A stretch of DNA of 64,000 bases. Origin: an uncultured Woeseiaceae bacterium (GTDB lineage Bacteria > Pseudomonadota > Gammaproteobacteria > Steroidobacterales > Woeseiaceae). Below are positions 28,617-37,727 of the stretch, one piece after another; within the stretch, counting starts at the first letter, position 1, and every line of letters starts with the position of its first letter. The notes beneath the pieces were generated by a model. The model was given only the letters and a program-made list of their open reading frames with translations. It had not been told where the DNA came from and did no database searches. The stretch is from the NCBI GenBank assembly GCA_947259285.1, contig CAMYMR010000005.1, forward strand, positions 1-64,000, read 5' to 3'. The position numbers and the translations under genes were made by a program.

Positions 28617-30101
28617 CTATGCCACTTCCGGGTAAAGCTCGTTCAACGGAATAGAGCGGCCGTCATCCTGTACGATGCGGCAGTGATAACGCCGAAGCTG
28701 CCGGGGTTCGGCGACACCACAGGAATGCGCAATAGTTCCGATCTCCTTGCGCATCGTCTCCGAGTACTGCTTTACGCGGAGCGCCTTGTCTTCGGGTACA
28801 AGGCCTCGCTGCAGTCGCTTGTTGTGGGTCGTGACGCCCGTGGGGCAGGTATTCTTGTTGCACTGCAGCGCCTGGATACAGCCCAGCGCGAGCATGAATC
28901 CGCGAGCCGAGTTTACGAAATCGGCACCAACGCAGAGGGCCCAGGCCGCATCCGAGGGGTTGATCAGTTTTCCGCTGGCGATGACCCGGATGCGTTCACG
29001 AAGGCCGTGGCGCTTCAGCATGTCGACCACAAGGGGCAGGCTTTCCTTCACCGGGAGACCGACATTGTCGATAAGACTCATCGGTGCTGCGCCGGTGCCA
29101 CCGTCGCCACTATCGACCGTAATGAAGTCCGGCGCGGTTTCGAGCCCACGCTGCGTGACTTCTTCAAACAGCTCGTCAAGCCATCCGTAGGCGCCAACGA
29201 CAGACTTGAATCCCACCGGTTTGCCAGACAAGTCACGAACATGACTGATCATGTCGAGCAGGTCCGATGCCGAGTTGATCTCCGGGTGACGATTCGGACT
29301 GATTGACGCTTCGCCCTCCGGGATACCACGTATTGCCGCGATCTCGGGGGTCACCTTTTCCGCGGGAAGGATGCCACCTTTGCCCGGTTTTGCACCCTGG
29401 CTAAGCTTCAGCTCGATCATCTTCACTTGCTCGATCTCGCCGATTTCACGCAGCCGATTGTCATCGAAGCCCCCGTCCGGGTTGCGCACGCCGTACTTTG
29501 CTGTTCCCACCTGGAACACGATGTCGGCGCCGCCTTCGAGGTGCCAGGGAGAAAGTCCTCCTTCTCCGGTGTTGAGCCAGTTGCCGGCCATTCTCGAGCC
29601 ATGCGAGAGGGCGAGCACGGCGGGCTTGGACAGCGCGCCGTAACTCATCGCGGAGACGTTGAAGATTGAATTTGCCTCGTAGGGCTTGCGCGAGTACGGC
29701 CCGATCACCAGAGGTGCCGTCGGCACCGCGTCTTCGTCCAGCGTCGGATAGGGACAGTTGACGAATATCGGCGTGCCCGCCGGCGTAAGGTTCAGCGTGG
29801 AACCGAATGCTACAGTGTTATCAACGCCTTTCGCGGCCCGGTAGACCCACGAGCGCTGTGCGCGGTTGAACGGCATCTCCTCGCGATCCAGCGCGAAAAA
29901 ATACTGGCGAAAAAACTCGCCCATGTGCTCGAACAGGTTCCGGAATCTGCCGATGACGGGAAAGTTCCGACGCACGGAGTGTTTGGTCTGCGTAACGTCG
30001 ACAACGAACATGAAGGCGATCGTGAGCAAGAACAGCCCTATGACGAATACCAGTATCGACGAAAGCGTCTGTACCCATGCGAATGTCGCATCCATCGTCA
30101 T
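28617..30101 (-). CDS. Membrane-anchored FMN-binding glutamate synthase-like protein
   Basis: 494 residues. An N-terminal helix (about 8-33, TLSSILVFVIGLFLLTIAFM) anchors the protein. The rest is the FMN barrel of the glutamate synthase large subunit: GGLSPWHLEGGADIVFQVGT, then KPGKGGILPAEKV and FITVDSGDGGTGAAP. A cysteine motif for a 3Fe-4S cluster follows (CIQALQCNKNTCPTG). The glutaminase and FAD/NAD parts of true GltBD are absent, so it is a stand-alone oxidoreductase with unknown acceptor. The start overlaps the DoxX stop by 4 bp (ATGA), showing translational coupling, and it ends the HvfB-HvfC-DoxX operon. Confidence 0.85.
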   Translation of the reverse strand: MTMDATFAWVQTLSSILVFVIGLFLLTIAFMFVVDVTQTKHSVRRNFPVIGRFRNLFEHMGEFFRQYFFALDREEMPFNRAQRSWVYRAAKGVDNTVAFGSTLNLTPAGTPIFVNCPYPTLDEDAVPTAPLVIGPYSRKPYEANSIFNVSAMSYGALSKPAVLALSHGSRMAGNWLNTGEGGLSPWHLEGGADIVFQVGTAKYGVRNPDGGFDDNRLREIGEIEQVKMIELKLSQGAKPGKGGILPAEKVTPEIAAIRGIPEGEASISPNRHPEINSASDLLDMISHVRDLSGKPVGFKSVVGAYGWLDELFEEVTQRGLETAPDFITVDSGDGGTGAAPMSLIDNVGLPVKESLPLVVDMLKRHGLRERIRVIASGKLINPSDAAWALCVGADFVNSARGFMLALGCIQALQCNKNTCPTGVTTHNKRLQRGLVPEDKALRVKQYSETMRKEIGTIAHSCGVAEPRQLRRYHCRIVQDDGRSIPLNELYPEVA

Positions 30102-30595
30102 GAAAAACGCCTGGCCAGGATGTGGTCGAGGCTGAGTTTACCGGCGCCCTTGAAGACCAGTGGCAGCAGCATGGCGATGAAGAGCAACGGGATGCGGAAA
30201 TTACCGAATCCTTTATTCGTTACGGCATAGCCTTTCCAGAGCTCCGCGAGGCTGTTCCACTCATCCGGCCAATGCACGCCGGCGATCGCTACAATCGACA
30301 GGATGATCAGGCTGAATGCCCAGAAGCGCGTGAACAGTCCGAAGACCAGGCAGGCAGCGCCCAGTATTTCTGCCCAGGTCGCCATGAACCAGCTGATTTC
30401 GACCGGAATAACGTTGAACGGAAACGGGAAGTTGTCCTGAATGTTCGCGAACCAGTTGTTGCCATTGAGCTTCATCGAACCTGCTCGTCCAAACTCGTAG
30501 GCCATTAGCAGCCGGATGGGCAATAAAGCGAGCCAGTCTCCTACCGGGTCCAGTACATCGACTACCTGGTCTTTCAGTCTGATAATTGCGTTCAT
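30098..30595 (-). CDS. DoxX family membrane protein, HvfD-like
   Basis: 165 residues from the ATG at 30595, with GAGG upstream; a TTG 15 bp earlier is less likely. Four membrane helices with WLALLPIRLLMAYEFGRAGSMKL, then WAEILGAACLVFGLFTRFWAF identify DoxX. In HvfABCD-type operons a DoxX protein accompanies the DUF692 and DUF2063 proteins and may serve as a quinone-linked redox partner. It lies 16 bp after the hvfC frame and overlaps the next gene by 4 bp. Confidence 0.88.
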   Translation of the reverse strand: MNAIIRLKDQVVDVLDPVGDWLALLPIRLLMAYEFGRAGSMKLNGNNWFANIQDNFPFPFNVIPVEISWFMATWAEILGAACLVFGLFTRFWAFSLIILSIVAIAGVHWPDEWNSLAELWKGYAVTNKGFGNFRIPLLFIAMLLPLVFKGAGKLSLDHILARRFS

Positions 30596-30611
30596 CAAAA
30601 TATTCCTCAAG

Positions 30612-31354
30612 TTAGCGTCGCGTGCCGATCAAGATCTGCAGCTGACGCATTTCATTGAGTGCGTCAGCGCCGTGCCTGATCAGGGCATCGACATCGTGGT
30701 AGCGGATCGATTCGGCGAGGTTGCGCAACAGCGCCTCGCCCGTCTTGTGACTTTCGTTATTTTCAACCGCGTCGAGCAGGCTGGCGGTAATTGCGTTGAG
30801 CTCGAGGAAGCGAACTTTGTCGCTGCTGTCCCTGTATAACGCCAGGTATACAGGCTGGGAGGCTGGCTCCGATGGCAAGAAGTCCGGCGAAATCCGGTGC
30901 ACCGGATAGTGATACGCGAACGCCCAGGCAAGCGCCGATTTGACGGGTGTTTCGGCTAGCAGATCCCCGTCAGGATAGTCGAGACGGATAAAGCCAGCTC
31001 CGCGTACTCGTAATGCGCAAGCTCGACCAGGAACGGCTCGTCATTCGAGGCAGCTTCATACTTTGTTTGCAGAAAGCTCAGGAATTCCTCAGGCAGCCGA
31101 AGAAAGTAGGGCGTCTCTGCCTGGTAGTCGCGCATGAATTGCCGGATCATGCCGTGCCATTGTTGGTCCGTCTTGATCTTCCGAATCACCGGAAACATTG
31201 TGGCGAGCAGGTTTGCGAGATTGTTGAAGAACAGCTTGCGATAGATCGCCATGCGCCGGTTCTCGATACCCTCGGGTGCCGGAACGTTGTCAGGATCCCT
31301 GATGTGCGCGGCAAACGCGTACTGCTTCTCCTGAAAGTCGGGGCGCTCAGGCAT
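30612..31354 (-). pseudogene. HvfC/BufC (DUF2063) protein, frame broken by one base
   Basis: The start is the ATG at 31354, overlapping the HvfB stop. The first frame reads MPERPDFQEKQYAFAAHI through LAHYEYAELALS and then runs out of homology, ending at a TAG at 30956-30958. The expected continuation is in another frame: RLDYPDGDLLAETPVKSAL, AFAYHYPVHRISPDF and on to the TAA at 30612-30614. The switch falls within 30983-30991, where a run of two C on the minus strand would be three in an unbroken gene. Restoring one base gives 247 residues, normal for this family, which partners the MNIO enzyme by recruiting precursor peptides. It could be a true mutation, a sequencing error or slippage. Confidence 0.85.
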
Positions 31355-32201
31355 TGGCGACATTCCGATTGACGGCGTCGGACTGCAGCTGCTTGATGCG
31401 TCGAACCTCGTCCAGCAATTCATGCATTGGCGGAAAATTGAAGTCGCGCTCAAGCAGCGTCGGCACCGGCCCGAATCGTTCGTAGGCCTCCTTGAGGAGC
31501 TCCCACGCCTGGTCGTCGACAGCAGTACCGTGCGTGTCGATCCGCAGATCCGGCGCCTCAACATAGTGCCCGGCGAGGTGAAAATAGCGAATCCGCTCAG
31601 CAGGCATGTCTTTGAGAAAATCACGCGGGTCATAGCGGTGATTGATGCTATTGACGACAATGTTATTGATGTCGAGCATCAGGTCGCAGTCGGATTCTTC
31701 GAGCACGGCGAGAAGAAACTCCTTTTCGCTCATTGACGTGTCGATCGCCGCGTAGAACGAGACATTTTCCAACGCGATACGTTGCTCCAGGATGTCCTGT
31801 ACGCGACGTACCCGCTCCGCGACATACCTGACGGCGTCGTCGGTGAACGGCAGCGGCATGAGGTCGTAGAGCTGGCCATCATCGCCACAGTAGCTCAGGT
31901 GCTCGGAGTACATACGGATGTTGTGCTCCGACATGAACGCTTTTATGTCCCGAACGAGCTGCTCGTTGAGGGGCGACGGCGCGCCTATCGATAATGACAA
32001 GCCGTGAATGAGGAAGGGGTAGCGCTCGGTGAAAAAGCGCAGCTTCTTGGCCAGCGCCCCACCCACGTGGATCCAGTTTTCCGGCGCCACCTCCATGAAA
32101 TCCACATCACTTGGTGGATTCGCCATCAGTTGATCGGCAATAGGCCGGCGCAGGCCGAGGCCTGCGCCGTGAACAGGGTATTGAGACTGTTGTTCGCTCA
32201 T
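31347..32201 (-). CDS. MNIO family (DUF692) oxidase, HvfB/BufB-like
   Basis: 284 residues of the multinuclear non-heme iron oxidase family, which modifies cysteine residues of ribosomal peptides (methanobactin MbnB, bufferin BufB, HvfB). Likely metal-binding residues are in LIHGLSLSIG (His66), SEHLSYC (Glu100, His101), ALENVSFY (Glu145), MLDINNIVVNS with His188, HLAGH (His208, His212), IDTHG (Asp222, His224) and LLERDFN (Glu251). The partner hvfC follows with an 8-bp overlap and DoxX after that. No gene for a DUF2282 precursor peptide lies upstream or anywhere in the operon. A sigma70-type promoter sits 49 bp before the ATG. Confidence 0.9.
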   Translation of the reverse strand: MSEQQSQYPVHGAGLGLRRPIADQLMANPPSDVDFMEVAPENWIHVGGALAKKLRFFTERYPFLIHGLSLSIGAPSPLNEQLVRDIKAFMSEHNIRMYSEHLSYCGDDGQLYDLMPLPFTDDAVRYVAERVRRVQDILEQRIALENVSFYAAIDTSMSEKEFLLAVLEESDCDLMLDINNIVVNSINHRYDPRDFLKDMPAERIRYFHLAGHYVEAPDLRIDTHGTAVDDQAWELLKEAYERFGPVPTLLERDFNFPPMHELLDEVRRIKQLQSDAVNRNVANA

Positions 32202-32249
32202 GGAGTCACCGTTTTGACGTTATCTGATCAGACCTCGCGGGCCCTCTAT

Positions 32250-32277
32250 TTATTACACCTGATATTTGCCTCAGCAA
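32250..32277 (-). promoter_or_regulatory. Promoter of the hvfB-hvfC-doxX-glutamate synthase operon
   Basis: On the minus strand TTGCTG (32277-32272) and TAATAA (32255-32250) are 16 bp apart, with TG directly before the -10 box. The -35 box abuts the DUF1841 stop codon, so the operon separates cleanly from the upstream genes. Confidence 0.5.
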
Positions 32278-32703
32278 TCAGGCCGTGAGGCGACGGAGGC
32301 GCTCCAGGTATTTCCGTTCATCCGGCGCCACGCCCTGGCTTTGGGAATCCCAGAGCGTTTCCGCGAGGCACTCGATCATCTGATGCTCGGCTAAATGCGC
32401 GTCGCCTGTTGCAGACGTCAGGGTCTCGTGGATCCTGGCGATGCCGGCGGGCCGGTCCGTGGCAACCTGCTCACGAATACCAAGGTGCAGGCCCATATGC
32501 AGGAATGGATTGGAGCGTCCGCCATCGGGTGTGTAATCGCGATCAAGGCCATCGCCTGTAACTTCTCCGTGGTATTCCGGGTGCCATTCAACGACGGCGG
32601 CTATCTGCGCTTCCAGCGGCGACATCGGCAGTCTTTCGCGTCGCTTTCGCCAGGCTTCCACGTACATCTTGCGAAGCTCGGTTCTGTCCTGACCAAAAAT
32701 CAC
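32278..32703 (-). CDS. DUF1841 family protein
   Basis: 141 residues. The opening MIFGQDRTELRKMYVEAWRK and HPEYHGEV, NPFLHMGLHLGIREQ and HQMIECLAE blocks fit DUF1841, a cytosolic family of unknown function common in proteobacteria. The start overlaps the nth stop by 4 bp (ATGA), so it is coupled to endonuclease III at the end of the rsx-nth operon. The conserved His residues could bind metal, but nothing shows a reaction. Confidence 0.88.
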   Translation of the reverse strand: MIFGQDRTELRKMYVEAWRKRRERLPMSPLEAQIAAVVEWHPEYHGEVTGDGLDRDYTPDGGRSNPFLHMGLHLGIREQVATDRPAGIARIHETLTSATGDAHLAEHQMIECLAETLWDSQSQGVAPDERKYLERLRRLTA

Positions 32704-33335
32704 GACAGCTCCTTCCTGGTGTATTCACACCACTCGACAATCGGGCAATCATCGCAGGCGGGCTTCCTCGCCTTGCACACGTAACGGCCATGCAGAATGA
32801 GCCAGTGGTGTGCGTCCTTCTTGAATTCGTCAGGCACCAGTCTCAGCAATCGCTTTTCAACGTCGAGCGGCGTTTTGCCCTTCGCGATACCGGTGCGGTT
32901 CGAGACCCGGAAGATATGGGTGTCGACGGCAATGGTGGGCTCACCAAAAGCCGTATTGAGGACAACGTTCGCCGTCTTCCTGCCGACGCCAGGGAGCGCT
33001 TCCAGCGCCGTTCGGGAGCGCGGCACCTGACTTCCATGCTGCTCGACAAGGATCCGGCAGGTCTTGATGATGTTCTCGGCTTTGCTGTTATAGAGGCCAA
33101 TGGTACGAATGTAAGGCTTGAGGCCTTCGACCCCGAGGGCCAGGATCGCTTCCGGCGTGCGCGCCGCCGGGAATAGCCTGGCGGTCGCTTTGTTGACGCT
33201 GACATCCGTCGCCTGTGCCGAGAGGATCACCGCGATCAGCAATTCGAATGGACTCTCGTAGATGAGCTCGGTTTCCGGAGCAGGCATACGCTCGCGCAGT
33301 GTGCTGAATATGGCCGTTCGTTTCGCCCTGTTCAC
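32700..33335 (-). CDS. nth: Endonuclease III
   Basis: 211 residues from a GTG at 33335, matching E. coli Nth in length and first residues (NRAKR). It excises oxidised pyrimidines and cuts the abasic site. The helix-hairpin-helix LPGVGRKTANVVL carries the catalytic Lys, VDTHIFRVSNRTG carries the catalytic Asp, and CKARKPACDDCPIVEWC binds the 4Fe-4S cluster. An upstream in-frame start at 33359 would overlap rsxE and is disfavoured. The rsxE-nth order is the same as in E. coli. Confidence 0.96.
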   Translation of the reverse strand: MNRAKRTAIFSTLRERMPAPETELIYESPFELLIAVILSAQATDVSVNKATARLFPAARTPEAILALGVEGLKPYIRTIGLYNSKAENIIKTCRILVEQHGSQVPRSRTALEALPGVGRKTANVVLNTAFGEPTIAVDTHIFRVSNRTGIAKGKTPLDVEKRLLRLVPDEFKKDAHHWLILHGRYVCKARKPACDDCPIVEWCEYTRKELS

Positions 33336-33345
33336 GACCGTGGCT

Positions 33346-34026
33346 CTATTTCCGAGCACGCCTGGCTTGCCCCAGCATCGCGTTCTTCAACTTTTCCCGT
33401 TGCCGGCGATCAATGACATTTTTTGCCGCTATGGCGAGCGCGAGACTGAAGAATGCGCCGGGCGGCAGTATGGCGAGCAGCCAGCCTCCGTCAAGCAGGA
33501 CCAGGCCGCGGATGGGCTCACCCCCGATCAGCATATCCATTCCCGCAAACAGCGATCCCTGCCCGAGCAGTTCACGAAATCCGCCGATCGCCATTAACAA
33601 GAGTGCGAATCCCAGGCCCATGACAAAGCCGTCGGCAAGGCTCGCCCCGACGGTGTTTCGGGATGCGAAGACCTCCGCACGAGCGACGATGGCGCAGTTC
33701 GTTACGATCAGCGGGATGAAGATTCCGAGCGACCGATCCAGGTAAGGGAACCAGGCTTTGAAAACAAGCTCGATGCAGGTCACCAGGCTTGCAATGATCA
33801 AAACGTAAATCGGGATCCGAATCTCGGTCAGTATCCATCGCCGTGTCGCCGATACCAGGCCATTCGATGCAACCAGCACGGCGATGGTGGCGATGCCCAA
33901 TCCCAGGCCGTTGACGAATGTCGAGGTGACGGCGAGAACCGGGCACAATCCGAGCAGCTGCACCAGCCCGGGATTCTCGTCCCAGAGGCCGGTCTTCAGA
34001 CGGTCAATAAATCTCGGCGACGTCAC
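33346..34026 (-). CDS. rsxE: Rsx/Rnf electron transport complex subunit E
   Basis: 226 residues with six membrane helices. NPGLVQLLGLCPVLAVTSTF, then LIVTNCAIVARAEVFASRN and the final membrane helix over GGWLLAILPPGAFF are typical of RsxE/RnfE. It forms the inner-membrane core of the ion-translocating ferredoxin:NAD oxidoreductase; in enterics the complex also keeps SoxR reduced. Its start overlaps the rsxG stop by 4 bp. Confidence 0.95.
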   Translation of the reverse strand: MTSPRFIDRLKTGLWDENPGLVQLLGLCPVLAVTSTFVNGLGLGIATIAVLVASNGLVSATRRWILTEIRIPIYVLIIASLVTCIELVFKAWFPYLDRSLGIFIPLIVTNCAIVARAEVFASRNTVGASLADGFVMGLGFALLLMAIGGFRELLGQGSLFAGMDMLIGGEPIRGLVLLDGGWLLAILPPGAFFSLALAIAAKNVIDRRQREKLKNAMLGQARRARK

Positions 34027-34673
34027 GGGACTTCCTTTTGTTGGTCGCTCTCCGCCGGCGCGTCAGCGAAGAGCTCATCACGATGCGCGTCGTAGTATAC
34101 CAATGTGTTCTTTACAGCCTTGACGATGGCTCTCGGCGTCACCGACGCGCCTGTAAGCTGATCGAACTGCCCGCCATCGCCCTTTATCGCCCATTCGCTT
34201 GGCGTCGGGTCGAGAAGTGAGCGGCCCTCGAATTGCTTCACCCAGTCGGACTTCGTAGATTCAACACGATCGCCGAGCCCCGGTGTCTCACGATGCTCCA
34301 GCACGTGCACGCCGGTCACCAGACCCTCCGTATCGGCACCGACAAGGATCCGAATCGGTCCTGCGTATCCGTCGCGCGCGCTGACGACGAACAGGGCTGC
34401 AACCGGTTCTTGCTGGGCGTAGACGCGATAGATTATCGCCGCCTCGGACCCCGGTAAATCGTGCGGCGGGGGCACGATGATCTTCGATTCGGTCACGCCG
34501 CTGTCGTAGAAGAGTCCCGATAACGCGGGTTGCAGGCTGCGTTCAAGCAACGCCTGTTCGTTGGCGTCGATGCGTTCTTCAGTCAGTCGGTAGGTGAACG
34601 CGACCAAGGTCGTGCAAATTGCCGCGATCACGGCCAGCGTTACGCCACCTTTGATTACCGTCGAAGCGCTCAT
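34023..34673 (-). CDS. rsxG: Rsx/Rnf complex subunit G, covalent FMN protein
   Basis: 216 residues from the ATG at 34673; the frame runs further upstream but overlaps rsxD there. One N-terminal membrane helix (about 8-28) precedes a periplasmic FMN-binding domain. LTGASVTPRAI contains the conserved Thr to which FMN is attached through phosphate. EHRETPGLGDRVE is the second family block. It overlaps rsxD by 4 bp and rsxE by 4 bp. Confidence 0.95.
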   Translation of the reverse strand: MSASTVIKGGVTLAVIAAICTTLVAFTYRLTEERIDANEQALLERSLQPALSGLFYDSGVTESKIIVPPPHDLPGSEAAIIYRVYAQQEPVAALFVVSARDGYAGPIRILVGADTEGLVTGVHVLEHRETPGLGDRVESTKSDWVKQFEGRSLLDPTPSEWAIKGDGGQFDQLTGASVTPRAIVKAVKNTLVYYDAHRDELFADAPAESDQQKEVP

Positions 34674-35722
34674 GGCGAGTCGCCCTTTTCGCTGTGGCCG
34701 ACAATGTGCGGTCGGGTTACGAGGTCGATGGCCGGTACCGCCATGTTCATAATGAGAACGGCAAAGGCGACACCATCCGCATAGCTGCCCCAGGTACGAA
34801 TACAGTAGATAAGGAAGCCAATTCCCAATCCGAACAGCAGTCGGCCACGTGGACTCGTCGCGCCGGAGACGGGGTCTGTCGCAATAAAGAAAGCGCAAAG
34901 AATCGTGGCGCCGCTAAAAAGATGGAACCCGGGGCTCGGGTTAGAACCGGGATCGACGAGGTACATTATAGTCGCCGGGACCAGCAGTCCTGCGCCGACA
35001 GCGACGGGGATATGCCAGCGGATGACCTTCTTGATCAGCAGCCAGAATCCGCCGATCGCAAGAAAGTTTCCAATCCACTCCCAGCCGCGGCCACCGAAGT
35101 CTCCCATAATTGGATTGGCGCGAATCTCAGCGACGGTCCGCATCCCCGTGAGACCGGACTTCATGACGTCGAGCGGCGTGGCGCGGCTTACAGCGTCAAA
35201 TCCCAATGCATCGGGTAGCGAGCCGGTCAGAGTGAATACCAGCGTCTGCAGCACCGTCAGGTACTCGTAGTCGATATCGCCGATGCGCGGTGCCGTCCAA
35301 AGATTCAGGTGCATCGGAAAAGCGACCAGGATCACGACGTAGCCCGCCATGGCAGGGTTGAAGACATTGAAGCCCAGGCCGCCGTACAGGTGTTTGGCGA
35401 CGACAACGGCGAACAGCGCCCCGGTGGCGGTGACCCACCACGGCGTCAATGAGGGCAGGGCGAATGTCAGCAACGCAGCCGCTACGAGCGCGCTGTAGTC
35501 GGTGAGGGCCACTTCGGGTGGTCGCTTGCGCAAGTGCATGACCAGATACTCGCCGCCTAGCGCAAACAGCGACGCGACCAGCAGATTAAAGATGAACCCG
35601 GGCCCGAAGAACCAGACGTGAGCGATAGCCGCGGGAATCAGCGCCATTAATACCTGCAACATCAGTCCGGGAACCGCGACCCGTGCCGACCAGTAGGGTG
35701 ATTCGCGCCGTGCAAACTCCAC
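34670..35722 (-). CDS. rsxD: Rsx/Rnf complex subunit D
   Basis: 350 residues with about nine to ten membrane helices, RsxD-type. The covalent FMN threonine lies in SRATPLDVMKS (around residue 187-191). FNPAMAGYVVILVAFP and HLFSGATILCAFFIATDPVS are family blocks. It is the main membrane subunit through which ions are thought to pass. It follows rsxC with 2 bp between and overlaps rsxG by 4 bp. Confidence 0.95.
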   Translation of the reverse strand: MEFARRESPYWSARVAVPGLMLQVLMALIPAAIAHVWFFGPGFIFNLLVASLFALGGEYLVMHLRKRPPEVALTDYSALVAAALLTFALPSLTPWWVTATGALFAVVVAKHLYGGLGFNVFNPAMAGYVVILVAFPMHLNLWTAPRIGDIDYEYLTVLQTLVFTLTGSLPDALGFDAVSRATPLDVMKSGLTGMRTVAEIRANPIMGDFGGRGWEWIGNFLAIGGFWLLIKKVIRWHIPVAVGAGLLVPATIMYLVDPGSNPSPGFHLFSGATILCAFFIATDPVSGATSPRGRLLFGLGIGFLIYCIRTWGSYADGVAFAVLIMNMAVPAIDLVTRPHIVGHSEKGDSP

Positions 35723-35724
35723 GC

Positions 35725-37239
35725 CTACTCGCCCTCGCTCTCTTTCTTTCGTTTCAGGATTTCAGCAATAGCAGCAGGGCCCGCCCGCCTGGCGGATTCT
35801 TTTTGCCGTGCAAGCTCGGACTCGCGGTCGGCTTTTTCCTGCTCGAGTCGCGCGTTTCTGGCCTCGAATCGCGCCCGCGCCCGCGCCGCACGGGCCTTTT
35901 CATCGGCGAGCTCCTGGATTCGACCCTTTGCGATTCGAAAATTTGCCGTCAGCGGTATATGGCTCGGACACACCAGGTCACAGCAGCCGCACTCAATGCA
36001 GTCGGTCAACCCGAAGTCTCGCAGCTTGGCCTCATTATCGGCGCAGGCGTGCCAGTACAGCTGTTGTGGCAGGAGCTGCACCGGGCAGACAGACGCACAG
36101 TCGCCGCAGCGTATGCAGGGGAGCTGGTGGCCTTCGAAGGAGGTCTTCAATACCACGAGAACCGAGTTCGTGGCTTTGACCAGCGGTACGCGATCGGTAC
36201 TGATCGACTTGCCCGTTAACGGGCCGCCGATAAACAGGTGATCGGCCTGCTCGGCATAGCCTCCCGTGAACTCAACGATATCGGCAATAGTCGTGCCAAT
36301 GCGCGCACGCACATTCATTGGATTGGCGATCCCGTCGCCCGCCACGGTCGTCACGCGCGAGATCAAAGGCTCATGGTTTTCGATCCAGTCATGAACGGCT
36401 GCCGCGGTACCGACGTTTTGTACGAGACAGCCAACATCAGAGGGCAATCCGCCGCTCGGCACTTCACGATTCGTCACCAACTGCACCAGCTGATCCTCGC
36501 CCCCCGAGGGATAGATCGTCGGCACCTGCTTGAGGATGATGCGCTCGTCGTCAAGTTCTCCCAGCGCTTCGCCAAGACTTTGCAACGCATCGGGCTTGTC
36601 GCTTTCCACCGCGAGATAGCAGGATTCGATCTGCAAGGCATGCAACAGCACCTTGGCGCCACTCAGGATTGACAGCGCTCGCTCGCGCATCAGCATGTCG
36701 TCACAGCTAATATACGGCTCGCATTCGACGCCATTGAGAATCAGGTAGTCGATATCGCCGGTTCGTGCCTGCATGAGCTTCTGCGCGGTAGGAAAAACCG
36801 CCCCGCCGAGCCCAACAATGCCTCCGTCCAGTATTTTCTTGAGCAGTGCTTCGGGCGCGAGATCCAGGTAGTGCTGGTCCTCTTTAGCCGGATCAATCGC
36901 GCGGTCCTCGCCATCACATTCGATGATGATGCAAGGTGCCTTGTCGCCGTAGCGTCCTGATACGGGCCAGGGTTCGATCGCGACCACCTTTCCGGACGAG
37001 GGCGCGTGAACGGGCGCGCCCAGTGATCCTTCCGGTTTCGCGAGCAGCTGTCCCTTGAGGACCACGTCGCCCATCGCGACAATCGGCTGCGCCGGATCAC
37101 CGACATGCTGCGTGATCGGGAGGGCCAGCTGCGCGGGTAGCGGCACATCGCGAATAGGGTGGGCCGTCGAAGCCGTCTTGTGCCCCGGTAGTCGTAAGCC
37201 ACCGTGCAGCTTGCCCAGATCATAGGTCGGTGCTGTCAC
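35725..37239 (-). CDS. rsxC: Rsx/Rnf complex subunit C
   Basis: 504 residues from the GTG at 37239, which overlaps the rsxB stop (GTGA). The N-terminal and central parts bind FMN and NADH ([27 protein letters not shown]). Two 4Fe-4S sites follow: [12 protein letters not shown] and [12 protein letters not shown]. The C-terminus is a short charged Ala/Arg/Glu-rich coil, much shorter than the long repeats of E. coli RsxC (about 740 residues). This subunit is the soluble NADH-side module. Confidence 0.94.
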   Translation of the reverse strand: MTAPTYDLGKLHGGLRLPGHKTASTAHPIRDVPLPAQLALPITQHVGDPAQPIVAMGDVVLKGQLLAKPEGSLGAPVHAPSSGKVVAIEPWPVSGRYGDKAPCIIIECDGEDRAIDPAKEDQHYLDLAPEALLKKILDGGIVGLGGAVFPTAQKLMQARTGDIDYLILNGVECEPYISCDDMLMRERALSILSGAKVLLHALQIESCYLAVESDKPDALQSLGEALGELDDERIILKQVPTIYPSGGEDQLVQLVTNREVPSGGLPSDVGCLVQNVGTAAAVHDWIENHEPLISRVTTVAGDGIANPMNVRARIGTTIADIVEFTGGYAEQADHLFIGGPLTGKSISTDRVPLVKATNSVLVVLKTSFEGHQLPCIRCGDCASVCPVQLLPQQLYWHACADNEAKLRDFGLTDCIECGCCDLVCPSHIPLTANFRIAKGRIQELADEKARAARARARFEARNARLEQEKADRESELARQKESARRAGPAAIAEILKRKKESEGE

Positions 37240-37718
37240 GCGATCGGTCTCATGCTGATGCAATCCACGGGGCAGGGCGCGACGCACAGCTCGCAGCCCG
37301 TGCATTCGCTTTCGATAATCGTGTGCATGAAGTGCGCTGCGCCGACGATTGCATCGACAGGGCAGGCGTTGCGGCAGTGCACGCAACCGATGCATAAGGA
37401 TTCGTCGATAACGGCAACCGCGGGATGTGGTCGCTGCACCAGTGGCAATGGTTCGCGACCCAACAGACTGGCGAGCCGCTTAACGGTGACTTCGCCGCCG
37501 GGTGGGCAAAGGTTGATCGAAGCAGCGCCGTCGACGATCGCCGCCGCGTAGGGCCGACAACCTGGGTAGCCGCATTGCGCGCATTGGGTCTGCGGCAGCA
37601 GCTCATTGACCTTTTCGACAAGATCGTCGGACCTGGACGGCAGATGTCTCGACGCAAAGCTCAAAGCGAGGCCCGCGGCGAGGGCGATCAGTGCAATTGT
37701 CGCGATAGCTTCCCACAT
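37236..37718 (-). CDS. rsxB: Rsx/Rnf complex subunit B, ferredoxin-like
   Basis: 160 residues. A short membrane anchor (about 3-21) is followed by a 4Fe-4S cysteine motif (CAQCGYPGC) and two ferredoxin-type clusters ([24 protein letters not shown]). It relays electrons between the ferredoxin side and the membrane. It lies 9 bp after rsxA. Confidence 0.95.
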   Translation of the reverse strand: MWEAIATIALIALAAGLALSFASRHLPSRSDDLVEKVNELLPQTQCAQCGYPGCRPYAAAIVDGAASINLCPPGGEVTVKRLASLLGREPLPLVQRPHPAVAVIDESLCIGCVHCRNACPVDAIVGAAHFMHTIIESECTGCELCVAPCPVDCISMRPIA

Positions 37719-37727
37719 AGGCGGCCA

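Noticed and set aside
32202-32277. Search for a bufferin/HvfA precursor before hvfB
   Set aside because: Only 76 bp, no Cys-rich frame, and the space holds the promoter; no precursor is claimed.
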